Shown piece after piece: positions 21,058-29,773 of a DNA stretch of 64,000 nucleotides. The first letter of the stretch is position 1. Each line of letters opens with the position of its first letter. The DNA comes from Glutamicibacter soli (GTDB lineage Bacteria > Actinomycetota > Actinomycetes > Actinomycetales > Micrococcaceae). Location: contig NZ_POAF01000002.1 of NCBI RefSeq assembly GCF_003309065.1, forward strand, positions 310,001 to 374,000, in the 5' to 3' direction. A program made the position numbers and the translations under genes. The notes under the pieces are model-generated. The model saw only the letters and a program-made list of their open reading frames with translations, was not told where the DNA came from and did no database searches.

Positions 21058-21924
21058 TTAGGCGTACTTTCCATCGGCGCGCCGCACATGGTGGACGTCC
21101 CCGGCCAGCACCCGGTGGGTGCGTGCGGCGCAGTCGCGCACCAGCAGCGCGCCGTCGGGTTCAAGGTCCACCGCTTGGCCTTCAAGCAGGCTCCCATCTG
21201 GGAATTCAACACGGACGTCGTGTCCGAGCGTAGCCAGCTTCGCGGCGACCATGCCAGCCAGGCTGGCCCCGGAGAAGCCATTCATCCCGGCCGCGGCATT
21301 GCCGCGGACTTCGCGGAAGGCGATATCCAGGGCGGCGAAGCGGCGCAGATAGCCGGTTAGCAGGGCGCTGCGCGACACCGGCGATCCGCTGGCCAGGCGC
21401 AGCGAGGTGGCGGTGGGGACCGGCAGCTCGGTGGCGTCCTGGTCCACGTTCATGCCGGTGCCGACCACCACGCCGAAGCCCTTCGGCGTGGAGACCAGCT
21501 GGGCCAGGATGCCGCAGATCTTCTTGTCCCCGGCCAGCACGTCGTTGGGCCACTTGATGCGGGCTGCCACCCCGGTGAGTTCTTCAACGACCTGGCACCA
21601 GGCCAGGGCCGCGAGCATGGTGTACCAGGACAGCGAGTCGGTGGGCATGCTTTCTCCAGGCACCGCGAGCACGCTGACGGTGAGGGAGGACCCGGCCGGG
21701 GTGACCCAGTCGCGGCCCAGCCGCCCCTTGCCCTGCTGCTGGTGCTCGGTGAAGTACACGCTCAGGTTCCCGGCCTGCCCGGAGGCGGCCAGGTCCGCCA
21801 GCTCGGTGTTGGTCGAGCCGGACGTTTCACGGATGCTGACCAGGCCCAGTCCCAGCTCGCCGGCGAGGGCGTCGAAGACGGCCGGATCCAGCGCGGCGCG
21901 GGCACATTGCTTCTCAATGCTCAT
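21058..21924 (-). CDS. birA: Biotin--[acetyl-CoA-carboxylase] ligase
   Basis: A 288-residue BirA without the N-terminal DNA-binding domain of the E. coli repressor, i.e. a monofunctional ligase (group I). It activates biotin with ATP and attaches it to the carboxylase carrier lysine. The signatures are ETSGSTNTELADLAAS (about residues 33-48), the adenylate loop QQQGKGRLGRDWVTPAGSSLT (about 65-85) and WPNDVLAGDKKICGILAQL (about 124-142), plus an SH3-like C-terminal domain. The start ATG at 21922-21924 has AGGGTGG upstream; a GTG nine bases earlier is less likely. Its obvious target, the biotin-carrying alpha subunit, is encoded at 41189-42976. Confidence 0.93.
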   Translation of the reverse strand: MSIEKQCARAALDPAVFDALAGELGLGLVSIRETSGSTNTELADLAASGQAGNLSVYFTEHQQQGKGRLGRDWVTPAGSSLTVSVLAVPGESMPTDSLSWYTMLAALAWCQVVEELTGVAARIKWPNDVLAGDKKICGILAQLVSTPKGFGVVVGTGMNVDQDATELPVPTATSLRLASGSPVSRSALLTGYLRRFAALDIAFREVRGNAAAGMNGFSGASLAGMVAAKLATLGHDVRVEFPDGSLLEGQAVDLEPDGALLVRDCAARTHRVLAGDVHHVRRADGKYA

Positions 21925-21966
21925 GAAAACCACCCTAAGCCACGCGGGCCTGTGCGGCAGCTGGCT

Positions 21967-22824
21967 TTACAGGAAGATGTCTTCCACCAGCGGAACCTCG
22001 GGATCCAGCGCATAGCCGCTCAAGTCGTCGACCCCGGCCAGCTTCAGCACCTGGCCGTCGGTGAAGAAATTGCCGCTGACTCCGGCAGGATCGCTGGAGA
22101 GGATCGTCATGGCGGCGTCCGCAACGATGTCCGCGCTGCGCGCGCCGTGGACCATCTGCTGGCCGCCTGGCAGGTTGCGGATCGCGGCGGTGTCGATCAG
22201 CGTCTCCGGCCACAGGGAGTTCACCGCGATGCCGGCGTCCTTGAGCTCTTCGGCCAGGCCCAGCGTGGTCAGCGACATGCCGTACTTGGCCATGGTGTAG
22301 CCCAGGTGCATCCCTGCCCACTTGGGATCCAGGTTCAGCGGCGGGGAGAGCGTCAGGATGTGGGCGTGAGCGGACTCGCGCAGGTGCGGCAGCGCGGTCT
22401 TGGACAGCAGGAAGGTGCCGCGCACGTTGATGTCCTGCATGAGGTCGTAGCGTTTCATGTCCAGCTGGTCGGTTTTGGCCAGGTTGATCGCCGAGGCATT
22501 GTTCACCACGATGTCGATGCCGCCGAAGGCATCGATGGCTTGCTGCACCGCGCGCTGCACGTCCTCGTCCACCCGCACGTCGCCCACCACGGCCAGTCCT
22601 TTGCCACCGGCGTCGTTGATCTGCTGCACGGCGGTATGGATGGTGCCTTCCAGGCTTGGGTGCGGCGTGTCGGTTTTGGACAGCAGCACCACATTGGCAC
22701 CCGCCCGGCCAGCGGCGGTCGCGATGGCCAGGCCGATGCCGCGGCTGCCGCCGCTCATCAGGATGGTGCGTCCGATCAGCCGGGAATGCTCGGGGGCGAT
22801 GAGGGTTCGCGATTCAATAGTCAT
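21967..22824 (-). CDS. Short-chain dehydrogenase/reductase (HSDL2-like)
   Basis: A 285-residue SDR with a Rossmann fold: the NAD(P) loop SGGSRGIGLAIA (about residues 24-35), VVNNASAI (about 107-114), catalytic Ser in the ILTLSPPLN stretch (about 157-165) and the YTMAKYG motif giving catalytic Tyr/Lys (about 175-181). The long loop with SKTDTPHPSLEGTIHTA, between the second strand and helix, is typical of the HSDL2 branch. The substrate is unknown. It is divergent from the acyl-CoA carboxylase beta gene at 23020, with 195 bp between them holding the putative shared operator at 22909-22927. Confidence 0.87.
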   Translation of the reverse strand: MTIESRTLIAPEHSRLIGRTILMSGGSRGIGLAIATAAGRAGANVVLLSKTDTPHPSLEGTIHTAVQQINDAGGKGLAVVGDVRVDEDVQRAVQQAIDAFGGIDIVVNNASAINLAKTDQLDMKRYDLMQDINVRGTFLLSKTALPHLRESAHAHILTLSPPLNLDPKWAGMHLGYTMAKYGMSLTTLGLAEELKDAGIAVNSLWPETLIDTAAIRNLPGGQQMVHGARSADIVADAAMTILSSDPAGVSGNFFTDGQVLKLAGVDDLSGYALDPEVPLVEDIFL

Positions 22825-22908
22825 GTGATCTAGGTTACGGCAGATGGGGCGCGCAAGCTACTGTTGAGTAACTTATTCTGGGGTGGGTCATGCTCAGGAT
22901 TGCCCCAA

Positions 22909-22927
22909 TTTGTAAGATTCCTACAAA
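22909..22927. promoter_or_regulatory. Putative acc operator, copy 1
   Basis: Element TTTGTAAGATTCCTACAAA: 6-bp inverted arms (TTTGTA / TACAAA) around 7 bases. It ends 92 bases before the carboxylase beta-subunit start. A related 19-mer, 16 of 19 bases identical, lies at a similar distance from the alpha-subunit gene (41068-41086). Probably bound by one regulator of acyl-CoA carboxylation, by analogy with FasR-type control in corynebacteria; the regulator is not identified here. Confidence 0.45.
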
Positions 22928-23019
22928 CAAACTGGCTGTTTTCCCAGTTAGACTGGCTTGGTTGGCAATTTTCTTGTGCCATTCCTACACATTGAGACCG
23001 ATCCGAGGGAGACCAGGGC

Positions 23020-24630
23020 ATGACGCAGGGCCGTACCGAGGCAGACGAAGCAATCGACCTGTCCACCACCGCCGGCAAGCTCGCTGAGTTCCGCCGCCGC
23101 CAAAAGCTCTCCGAAGCACCCAGTGGACAGGCAGCCGTCGAGAAGCAGCATGCGCGCGGCAAGCACACCGCCCGCGAGCGCATTGAGATGCTGCTGGACG
23201 AGGGTTCCTTCGTAGAATTCGATGCCTTGGCAGTCCACCGCTCGACCGCCTTCGGCATGGAGAAGAAGAAGCCGATGGGCGACGGCCTGGTCTCCGGCTA
23301 CGGCACCGTGGACGGCCGCCAGGTCGCCGTCTACTCGCAGGACTTCACCGTCTACGGTGGTTCCCTCTCGCAGGTCAACGGCGAGAAGATCGTCAAGGTC
23401 CAGGAATTCGCGCTGCGCAATTCCTGCCCGGTCATCGGCATCCTGGACGGCGGCGGCGCCCGCATTCAGGAAGGCGTGGCCTCCCTGGCCATGTTCGCGG
23501 ACATCTTCCGCAACAACGTGCACGCCTCCGGGGTGGTCCCGCAGATCTCGCTGATCATGGGCCCGAGCGCCGGCGGCGCCGCCTACTCCCCCGCGCTGAC
23601 CGACTACGTGATCATGGTCGACAAGACCAGCCACATGTTCATCACCGGACCTGACGTCATCAAGACCGTCACCGGCGAGGAAATCGATATGGAGACCCTG
23701 GGCGGCGCGCGCCAGCACAACGCCAACACCGGCACCGCCACCTATCTGGCCGCCGATGAGGAAGACGCCATCGAGTTCTGCAAGGACCTGCTGGACTACC
23801 TGCCCTCCTCCAACCTCTCCGATGCGCTGATCGCCGAATTCGACGAAGAGCTGGAAGTCACCGAGGACGACCTGGAACTGGACACCCTGATCCCGGACTC
23901 GGCCAACCAGCCCTACGACATGCGCACCGTCATCGAGTCCGTGGTGGACGACGGGCAGTTCTTCGAGATGCAAGCGCTGTACGCGCCCAACGTGCTGATC
24001 GGCTACGCCCGCATCGAGGGCCGCACCGTAGGCCTGGTGGCCAACCAGCCGATGCAGTTCGCCGGCACCCTGGACATCAACGCCTCGGAGAAGGCGGCGC
24101 GCTTCGTGCGCCACTGCGACGCCTTCAACATCCCGATCGTGACCCTGGTGGACGTGCCGGGCTTCCTGCCCGGCAAGGACCAGGAATTCCAGGGCATCAT
24201 CCGCCGCGGCGCCAAGCTGCTCTTCGCCTACGCCGAGGCCACCGTGCCGAAGCTGACCGTGATCACCCGCAAGGCCTACGGCGGAGCGTACATCGTGATG
24301 GGCTCCAAGAAGCTGGGCGCGGATCTGAACCTTGCCTGGCCTACCGCGCAGATCGGCGTGATGGGCGCGCAGGGCGCTGTCAACATCCTGTACCGCCGCG
24401 ACCTGGCGGCGGTGGAGGCCGAGGGCGGAGACGTCGAGGCGCGCCGCAAGCAGATCATCGACGACTACGAGGCCGAGCTGCTCAACCCCTACCAGGCCGC
24501 CGAGCTTGGCTACGTGGACGCGGTCATCGCACCGAGCGAGACCCGCCTGCAGCTGGTGCGCGGGCTGCGCGCGTTGCGCGAGAAGCACGCCACCCTGCCT
24601 CCGAAGAAGCACGGCAACATCCCGCTGTAA
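23020..24630 (+). CDS. Acyl-CoA carboxylase beta (carboxyltransferase) subunit
   Basis: A 536-residue biotin-dependent carboxyltransferase subunit (AccD/PccB type), cytoplasmic. It moves carboxyl from carboxybiotin to acetyl- or propionyl-CoA, forming malonyl- or methylmalonyl-CoA for fatty-acid synthesis or oxidation. Both crotonase-like halves are present; notable are [19 protein letters not shown] (about residues 177-195, the acyl-CoA oxyanion-hole region) and [16 protein letters not shown] with [16 protein letters not shown] (about 375-440). GAGGGAGA precedes the ATG. It is followed by the epsilon subunit gene; the alpha subunit is encoded elsewhere in this window. Substrate preference (acetyl vs propionyl) cannot be fixed by eye. 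Confidence 0.94.
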   Translation: MTQGRTEADEAIDLSTTAGKLAEFRRRQKLSEAPSGQAAVEKQHARGKHTARERIEMLLDEGSFVEFDALAVHRSTAFGMEKKKPMGDGLVSGYGTVDGRQVAVYSQDFTVYGGSLSQVNGEKIVKVQEFALRNSCPVIGILDGGGARIQEGVASLAMFADIFRNNVHASGVVPQISLIMGPSAGGAAYSPALTDYVIMVDKTSHMFITGPDVIKTVTGEEIDMETLGGARQHNANTGTATYLAADEEDAIEFCKDLLDYLPSSNLSDALIAEFDEELEVTEDDLELDTLIPDSANQPYDMRTVIESVVDDGQFFEMQALYAPNVLIGYARIEGRTVGLVANQPMQFAGTLDINASEKAARFVRHCDAFNIPIVTLVDVPGFLPGKDQEFQGIIRRGAKLLFAYAEATVPKLTVITRKAYGGAYIVMGSKKLGADLNLAWPTAQIGVMGAQGAVNILYRRDLAAVEAEGGDVEARRKQIIDDYEAELLNPYQAAELGYVDAVIAPSETRLQLVRGLRALREKHATLPPKKHGNIPL

Positions 24631-24679
24631 GGACCCAACGGCACACACCCTTCTTCCACGACGCACAAGGAGTTCTCCC

Positions 24680-24901
24680 ATGGATCAGCAGGCCCACGCC
24701 TCCGCTGCCGCGCAGCTGACCGTCACCCGCGGCAACCCGACGCCCGAAGAGCTGGCCGCGGTGACCGCGTTGCTGATGGCGCTGGACTGCCAGGAGCAGC
24801 AGACCGCACGCGCCGTGCCGGCGGCCAAGCGCGTGACGCGCTTGCGCAAGCGGAATGCGCTGAGCACCCCGCGCCTGTCCTGGAACCTGGGACGCCGCTA
24901 A
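24680..24901 (+). CDS. Acyl-CoA carboxylase epsilon subunit
   Basis: A 73-residue protein matching the small epsilon subunit of actinobacterial acyl-CoA carboxylases, which stabilises or activates the alpha-beta complex. The hallmark stretch is LTVTRGNPTPEELAAVTALLMAL (about residues 13-35), followed by a basic tail ending TPRLSWNLGRR, a trait of these subunits. ATG 24680 has AAGGAG 8 bases upstream. It starts 49 bp after the beta-subunit stop and ends at the terminator, so beta and epsilon form a two-gene operon. Confidence 0.9.
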   Translation: MDQQAHASAAAQLTVTRGNPTPEELAAVTALLMALDCQEQQTARAVPAAKRVTRLRKRNALSTPRLSWNLGRR

Positions 24902-24912
24902 GCACGCCAGCG

Positions 24913-24956
24913 ACAAGAATGCGGGAGCACCTTTTTGGATGCTCCGGCATTCTTGT
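24913..24956 (+). terminator. Terminator after beta-epsilon operon
   Basis: 16-nt arms (ACAAGAATGCGGGAGC / GCTCCGGCATTCTTGT) with one mismatch and a 12-base loop containing TTTTT. It lies just after the epsilon stop at 24901. Confidence 0.75.
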
Positions 24957-25002
24957 CTGCACTATGACTGCATGGCCGCTTGGTGCCGGTGGCAATATTG
25001 CG

Positions 25003-25575
25003 TCACAGCGCCGCGGCGAACGTCCCCAGCATCCGGCGCATGGCATCGCGCCGCACCTCGAAGGTCTGCGGGGAGTTGTAGATCAACTCGACCTGCAGGC
25101 TGTCGACCACTCCGAGAAACGCCTCGGCCAGCAGAATCGCCCGGTCCTCCGCGAGGTTCGAGTCAAGGCCTTCCATAAAGGCCGCCCGAAGCTCGGACTC
25201 GTAGCCGCGGTACTTCTCGATGACCTGCTCGCGCAGGGCCACCGGCGGCGCGTAGACGGTCCGCAGCAGGAATTGGAAGTGCGGCGAACCGTCATAGCGC
25301 TCCTGGAGCCCGGAGATATAGCCGTCTCCCGGAACCTCCGAAGACCCGCCCCCTGCGGCCAGGGCCGCGCGGGCCACCACTTTCTCCTCGTCCAGCGCGG
25401 TTTCCAGCACCTGCAGGAACAACGCGTCCTTGCCGGCGAAGTGCGCATACAGCGAGGGCTTGCGCATGCCCGCCCCCTCGGCGATGGCTGCCAGGGACGA
25501 GGCGTCGTAGCCGAACTGGGCGAAGTGCTTGACCGCGACGTCGCAGATCTTCTGGGCCGAGGGGGAAAGTGACAT
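25003..25575 (-). CDS. TetR-family repressor of the adjacent MFS pump
   Basis: A 190-residue TetR-type regulator. The N-terminal helix-turn-helix (about residues 8-55) reads CDVAVKHFAQFGYDASSLAAIAEGAGMRKPSLYAHFAGKDALF; the C-terminal ligand-binding domain is rich in Leu/Val and acidic helices. It is second in a two-gene operon with the Bcr/CflA-type pump (40-bp gap) on the same strand. The 20-bp inverted repeat at 26878-26897, in front of the pump, is the obvious operator, giving negative autoregulation of both genes. Inducer unknown. Confidence 0.87.
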   Translation of the reverse strand: MSLSPSAQKICDVAVKHFAQFGYDASSLAAIAEGAGMRKPSLYAHFAGKDALFLQVLETALDEEKVVARAALAAGGGSSEVPGDGYISGLQERYDGSPHFQFLLRTVYAPPVALREQVIEKYRGYESELRAAFMEGLDSNLAEDRAILLAEAFLGVVDSLQVELIYNSPQTFEVRRDAMRRMLGTFAAAL

Positions 25576-25614
25576 GGTGCGCTGAGTGCTCCGCTTGATC
25601 CGTGCTCGTGGTTC

Positions 25615-26835
25615 CTAGTGGCTTTCCAAATCGGTCAGCACCGGCGCCCGCTTGGCGCTGATACCCACAATAACAAGAGCCGCCGCCGCGCCCGCCATCA
25701 GGAATCCCAGCCAGGCAGGAACCCCGGCTTCGACCGCGAGGCCGGACAGCGGGGTGGCCGCCGAGGAAATGGTCAGCTGCAGCGCGCCGAGCAGGGCGGC
25801 GGTTGAACCCAGCGAAACGTCCTGCGAGCCCATGGCCAACGCCATCAGCGTCGACTCGGCAACCCCCAAGCCGAACAGGGAGAGGAACATGCCAGCCACG
25901 ATGCCGCCCAGCCCCAGCCCGGCCGCATGCAGGGCGAAGGCCAGCACCGCCCCGCCCAGCACCAGCGCGGTGCCGATGAACGCGAGCTTGGCCGCGCCCC
26001 AGCGGGAAACCATCCGCCCGGTGACAATGGCGCCGAGCATCACTGCCAGCCCGGTGCAGCCGAAGAGCAGCCCGAACTGCCCTGCGTCCAGGCCGAACTC
26101 GCCCTGGTAGACGAACGGCGCGCCGCCGATGTAGCCGAACAGGAAAAAGAAGACCAAGGACAGCCCGAGCGTGGGCAGCAGGAAGGCAGGGTCCTTGGCG
26201 ATGCGCGCGTAGGTGCGCAGGATTTCCCTCGGGCGAAGCTGGATCCGCGAGGACTTGGGAAGGGTTTCGGGCATGGTGAAGGTGGTGTTCACGGTGGCGA
26301 TGGCGGTCAGGCCGGCCAGAACCAAAAACACCATGCGCCAGCCGAAGTGCTGGTCGATGAATCCGCCGGCGGTCGGTGCCAGAACCGGCACCAAACCCTC
26401 GATGGTCATCAGCAGGGCGAACAACTGCGCCGCCCGCACCCCTTGGGCTGCGTCGCGCACCATGCTCAGCGCCACCACCAAGGTGAGCGCCGCGGCCAGC
26501 CCCTGCAGGGCACGAGCTCCGAGCAGAACCTCTAGGCTCGGGCTGCCGGCCGCCCACAAGGAAGCTGCAAGGAAAGCCACCAGCGCCGCCAGCAACGGCT
26601 TGCGCCGGCCAAAGGCATCGGTGAGCGGGCCGAAGACCAGCTGCCCGACACCCATGGCGAGCAGGTAGACCGTCAAGGTCAGTTGGCCCATGGATTCGGT
26701 GCCCTTCAGGTCCGCGACGATGTCGGGAAGGGACGCAAGGTACATATCGGTGCCGGCTGGCCCCAGGATGGTGACCAGAGCCAGCGAGATGGCGAACCAG
26801 GCACCGACCTTGGCGGCGGTCTGGGTTGTGGGCAT
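25615..26835 (-). CDS. MFS multidrug transporter, Bcr/CflA type
   Basis: A 406-residue, 12-helix major facilitator antiporter that should export drugs or metabolites using the proton gradient. The conserved loop 2-3 motif reads FGPLTDAFGRRKPLLAALV (about residues 67-85), and ALQGLAAALTLVVALSMVRDAAQG (about 111-134) is the motif C-like region. The length and the TDMYLASLP sequence after the first helix (about residues 29-37) are typical of the Bcr/CflA branch. Followed by its TetR regulator; the operator lies 43 bp before the ATG. Substrate is unknown. Confidence 0.9.
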   Translation of the reverse strand: MPTTQTAAKVGAWFAISLALVTILGPAGTDMYLASLPDIVADLKGTESMGQLTLTVYLLAMGVGQLVFGPLTDAFGRRKPLLAALVAFLAASLWAAGSPSLEVLLGARALQGLAAALTLVVALSMVRDAAQGVRAAQLFALLMTIEGLVPVLAPTAGGFIDQHFGWRMVFLVLAGLTAIATVNTTFTMPETLPKSSRIQLRPREILRTYARIAKDPAFLLPTLGLSLVFFFLFGYIGGAPFVYQGEFGLDAGQFGLLFGCTGLAVMLGAIVTGRMVSRWGAAKLAFIGTALVLGGAVLAFALHAAGLGLGGIVAGMFLSLFGLGVAESTLMALAMGSQDVSLGSTAALLGALQLTISSAATPLSGLAVEAGVPAWLGFLMAGAAAALVIVGISAKRAPVLTDLESH

Positions 26836-26877
26836 CTGCTTCTCCTCAAAAAGGTTGACGCGAGGTGATTCTCGATT

Positions 26878-26897
26878 CCTACCTACCGATAGGTAGG
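26878..26897. promoter_or_regulatory. TetR-type operator of MFS-TetR operon
   Basis: CCTACCTACCGATAGGTAGG: perfect 8-bp arms (CCTACCTA / TAGGTAGG) around a 4-base centre. This is a typical size and shape for a TetR dimer site. It sits 43-62 bp upstream of the pump start at 26835. Confidence 0.7.
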
Positions 26898-27017
26898 CAA
26901 TAGTTAACCACCATAGCTCCGTTTCCTCCGAGGCGCCATTCAGACGCCGGTGGGCACCGTCGATTCATTTTCACTTCATCTCTTCAACATCTGTTTCAGA
27001 TCAACTAGGCTTGCCGC

Positions 27018-28688
27018 ATGAACAACGAGACATCCCCTCGCGCCGCCACGGCCATCGACGCCGTAGCAGATCAACACTTCGAGCACACCCTGCGGATCTA
27101 CCCGGACCTCGGGGCGGAACTCGGACTGCCCGGATACGAAAGCCTGTACGGCGACTACTCTCCCGAGGGAACCCGGCGCTACGCCGAGGCCGCCCGCAAC
27201 ACATTGGCCAAGCTCGGAGAGCTGCAGCCCGTGGACGACGTCGACAAGGTCACCCTCGATGCCATGCAGGAACGCCTGGGGCTGGAGTTGGAGATCATTG
27301 CCACCGGCCGCACCGAACTGAACAACATCGCCTGCCCGGCCCAGGAGATCCGCGCAATCTTCGACCTCATGCCGCAGGACTCGGCCGAGGACTTCGGGCA
27401 TATCGCCCGGCGACTGGCGAATCTGCCGGCCGCCATGGACGGCTACATCGAGTCCCTGCGCGACTCTGCTTCCAAGGGGCTGGTCGCCGCACGCCGCCAG
27501 GTGAAGATCGTCATGGAGCAGTCGACGGACTACGCCAAGGACGGCGGTTTCTTCGACGAGCTGGCGGCTGACGGGGCCAAGCTGGATGCCTCGCTGAGCG
27601 AAGCCCTGGCCTCCGGCGCCGACGCATCCAAGGCTGCCTACCGCAAACTAGCCTCGGTCCTGGAAGAGGAGCTACTGCCCGCGGCCCCGGCCAAGGACGC
27701 CGTGGGACGCGAGCAGTATGCCCTCGCCTCGCGCGATTTCCTGGGCGCCGAAGTCGATCTCGAGGAGACCTACGCCTGGGGCGTCGAGGAGCTGGGCAGG
27801 ATCATCGCCGAGCAGGAACGCGTGGCGCAGCAGATCAAGCCCGGTGCCTCCATCGCGGAGGCCAAGGAGATCCTGAACGCGGATCCGGAGCGCAAGCTGG
27901 CCGGTAAGGACGCGCTGCGCGAATGGATGCAGTCCAAGGCGGACGCCGCGGTCCGGGACCTGGCCGGAACACACTTCGACATCCCGGCGCCGATGGACCG
28001 CATCGAGTGCATGATCGCCCCGACCGAGGACGGCGGCATCTACTACACCGGCCCGTCCGAGGACTTCTCCCGCCCCGGACGCATGTGGTGGTCCATTCCG
28101 CCGGGCGAGGACGAGTTCACCACCTGGTCCGAACTCACCACGGTGTACCACGAGGGCGTTCCGGGCCACCACCTGCAGATCGGCACCGCGCAACTGCAGG
28201 CGGACACGCTGAACAAGTGGCGCCGCAACCTGTGCTGGGTTTCCGGACACGGCGAAGGCTGGGCCCTGTACTCGGAGCGGCTGATGCAGCAGCTGGGCTA
28301 CCTGGACGACCCTGGAGACTACATGGGAATGCTCGGCGCGCAGCGGATGCGCGCGGCCCGCGTGGTCTTCGACATCGGTGTGCATCTCGAGCTGGAGATC
28401 CCCGCCGCATGGGGCGAAGGAATCTGGACTCCGGAGAAGGGCTACGACTTCCTGCGCGCCAACTTCGACGATTCCCCCGGACAGCTGGACTTCGAATTCA
28501 CGCGCTACCTGGGCTGGCCGGGGCAGGCTCCGAGCTACAAGGTCGGGCAGCGCCTGTGGGAGCAGATCCGCGATGAGCTGGCCGCCCGCGAGGGCGAAAA
28601 CTTCGATGTGCGGGCCTTCCACACCCGGGCGCTGAAGCTGGGTTCCGTCGGCCTGGACACGCTCAAGCGCGCACTGCTGGACGGCTGA
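27018..28688 (+). CDS. DUF885 family zinc-peptidase-like protein
   Basis: A 556-residue DUF885 protein with no signal peptide, so probably cytoplasmic. The metal site region is VYHEGVPGHHLQIGTAQ (about residues 376-392), the HExxPxHH variant of the gluzincin motif, with the third ligand likely in SGHGEGWALYSERL (about 408-421; Glu). The N-terminal half is helical. Family members are regarded as metallopeptidases, but substrates are mostly unknown. Length is as expected. It stands alone: upstream is the divergent MFS operon and downstream a strong bidirectional terminator. Confidence 0.88.
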   Translation: MNNETSPRAATAIDAVADQHFEHTLRIYPDLGAELGLPGYESLYGDYSPEGTRRYAEAARNTLAKLGELQPVDDVDKVTLDAMQERLGLELEIIATGRTELNNIACPAQEIRAIFDLMPQDSAEDFGHIARRLANLPAAMDGYIESLRDSASKGLVAARRQVKIVMEQSTDYAKDGGFFDELAADGAKLDASLSEALASGADASKAAYRKLASVLEEELLPAAPAKDAVGREQYALASRDFLGAEVDLEETYAWGVEELGRIIAEQERVAQQIKPGASIAEAKEILNADPERKLAGKDALREWMQSKADAAVRDLAGTHFDIPAPMDRIECMIAPTEDGGIYYTGPSEDFSRPGRMWWSIPPGEDEFTTWSELTTVYHEGVPGHHLQIGTAQLQADTLNKWRRNLCWVSGHGEGWALYSERLMQQLGYLDDPGDYMGMLGAQRMRAARVVFDIGVHLELEIPAAWGEGIWTPEKGYDFLRANFDDSPGQLDFEFTRYLGWPGQAPSYKVGQRLWEQIRDELAAREGENFDVRAFHTRALKLGSVGLDTLKRALLDG

Positions 28689-28714
28689 GAAACCGCCGGA
28701 AAACTTATATGAAT

Positions 28715-28758
28715 GCGACAGGGTTCCCTCGACCACGCGGTCGAGGGAACCCTGTCGC
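28715..28758. terminator. Bidirectional terminator
   Basis: Perfect 19-nt inverted repeat (arms begin GCGACAGGGTT and end AACCCTGTCGC) with a 6-base loop. It separates the convergent DUF885 gene and VOC gene. Confidence 0.9.
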
Positions 28759-28779
28759 CGTTTGCGGACTGCCGCGAAT

Positions 28780-29169
28780 TCAGTCCTTGTAGTTGGACAG
28801 CTGGATTAGGTTGCCGCAGGTGTCATCGAAGACCGCGGTGGTGACCGGACCCATTTCCGTGGGCGGCTGGGTGAAGACGACACCCAGGGCAAGCATCCGC
28901 TCGTATTCGGCGTTGACATCCTCCACGGCAAAGGACGTGAACGGGATGCCGTCGCTGACCAGTGCTTCGCGGAACGGAGCCACCGCCGGGTGGCCGGAGG
29001 GCTCCAGCAGCAGCTCGGGACCGGCGAGCGCATCCGGCGAGGTCAGCGTCAGCCAGCTGTCCTCCCCCACCGGGATGTCGTGCTTGACCACGAAACCCAG
29101 CACCTTGGTATAGAACTCGCGCGCCTTGGCTTGGTCGTCGACAAAGACGCTGGTGATATAGATCTTCAT
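28780..29169 (-). CDS. VOC family (glyoxalase-like) protein
   Basis: A 129-residue vicinal-oxygen-chelate protein with two beta-alpha-beta-beta-beta modules. The first, MKIYITSVFVDDQAKAREFYTKVLGF, has the family's strand plus YTKVLGF helix; the second includes PFTSFAVEDVNAEYERMLALGV and ends in FDDTCGNLIQLSNY, the usual GN-x-IxL strand with a metal-ligand-like position. Whether it is an enzyme or a binding protein is unclear. The ATG at 29167-29169 overlaps the ArsR stop (ATGA), so it is coupled to that regulator. The pairing suggests the regulator controls itself and the VOC protein in response to a small molecule. Confidence 0.85.
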   Translation of the reverse strand: MKIYITSVFVDDQAKAREFYTKVLGFVVKHDIPVGEDSWLTLTSPDALAGPELLLEPSGHPAVAPFREALVSDGIPFTSFAVEDVNAEYERMLALGVVFTQPPTEMGPVTTAVFDDTCGNLIQLSNYKD

Positions 29170-29462
29170 TGGTTCGTCCCTTGGTCGTTGGTATGGGTTT
29201 GCGGCCACCGTTCGGCGATCTCCCGCAGCGGAGCGGTATCCAGGTGGTGCAACTTATAGCGGCCCTCCCGGCGCGAGATGACCAGACCGGCTTCTTCCAG
29301 CACCGCCAGATGCTGCGAGACGGCCTGCCGGCTCATGGCCAGCTCGTGGATCATGGCCAGCCGCCCGCAGATTTCGAACAGGGTCTGGCCATCGCGCTGT
29401 GCGAGTTCGTCCATGATGATGCGCCGCGTGCTGTCTGCCAGAGCCTTGAATAGATCCGCCAT
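29166..29462 (-). CDS. ArsR-family winged-helix repressor
   Basis: A 98-residue ArsR-type regulator: MADLFKALADSTRRIIMDELAQRDGQTLFEICGRL begins the family fold, and SRQAVSQHLAVLEEAGLVISRREGRYKLHHL is the recognition helix and wing. It lacks the CxC metal site, so it probably senses something other than arsenite. The start ATG is placed at 29460-29462, exactly where the promoter at 29469-29498 would begin transcription: a leaderless message. An earlier in-frame ATG at 29483 falls inside the promoter spacer and is unlikely. It overlaps the VOC gene by 4 bp. Confidence 0.88.
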   Translation of the reverse strand: MADLFKALADSTRRIIMDELAQRDGQTLFEICGRLAMIHELAMSRQAVSQHLAVLEEAGLVISRREGRYKLHHLDTAPLREIAERWPQTHTNDQGTNQ

Positions 29463-29468
29463 GCAACG

Positions 29469-29498
29469 AGAATAGGCAAGCATCCACTTGCCTGTCAA
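29469..29498 (-). promoter_or_regulatory. ArsR leaderless promoter with operator in the spacer
   Basis: Minus-strand consensus -35 TTGACA (29493-29498) and -10 TATTCT (29469-29474) with an 18-bp spacer; six bases then the ATG. The whole spacer is an inverted repeat, GGCAAG-N6-CTTGCC (29475-29492), a natural operator for the ArsR protein because binding would exclude RNA polymerase. Confidence 0.75.
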
Positions 29499-29773
29499 TG
29501 TTCGCGGCGAGGCTTTTCCCGCTTAGCGGAGACCTGTTGGCCGGAGCGCCGCGTTGTCAACCACCACCCGCGTTTAGCGTGTAGCGCTCACGTTTCATGC
29601 CGTCTAATCCAGCCGTCATATTTCGAAATCCCGGCAGGAAATTCCCCACTTGGCAGTGATCCGCGGCTCAATCCCGCTTTCCATGGGCGTTACAAATCAC
29701 AGGAAATCCGCATTCGTCATGTTGCGTAACAGAAACTGCGCGCCCCGGGAATTTAAGGCCTACGGTGTGTGAC

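Noticed and set aside
22948-24681. 577-codon open frame opposite the carboxylase beta subunit
   Set aside because: Antisense shadow of a well-conserved enzyme.
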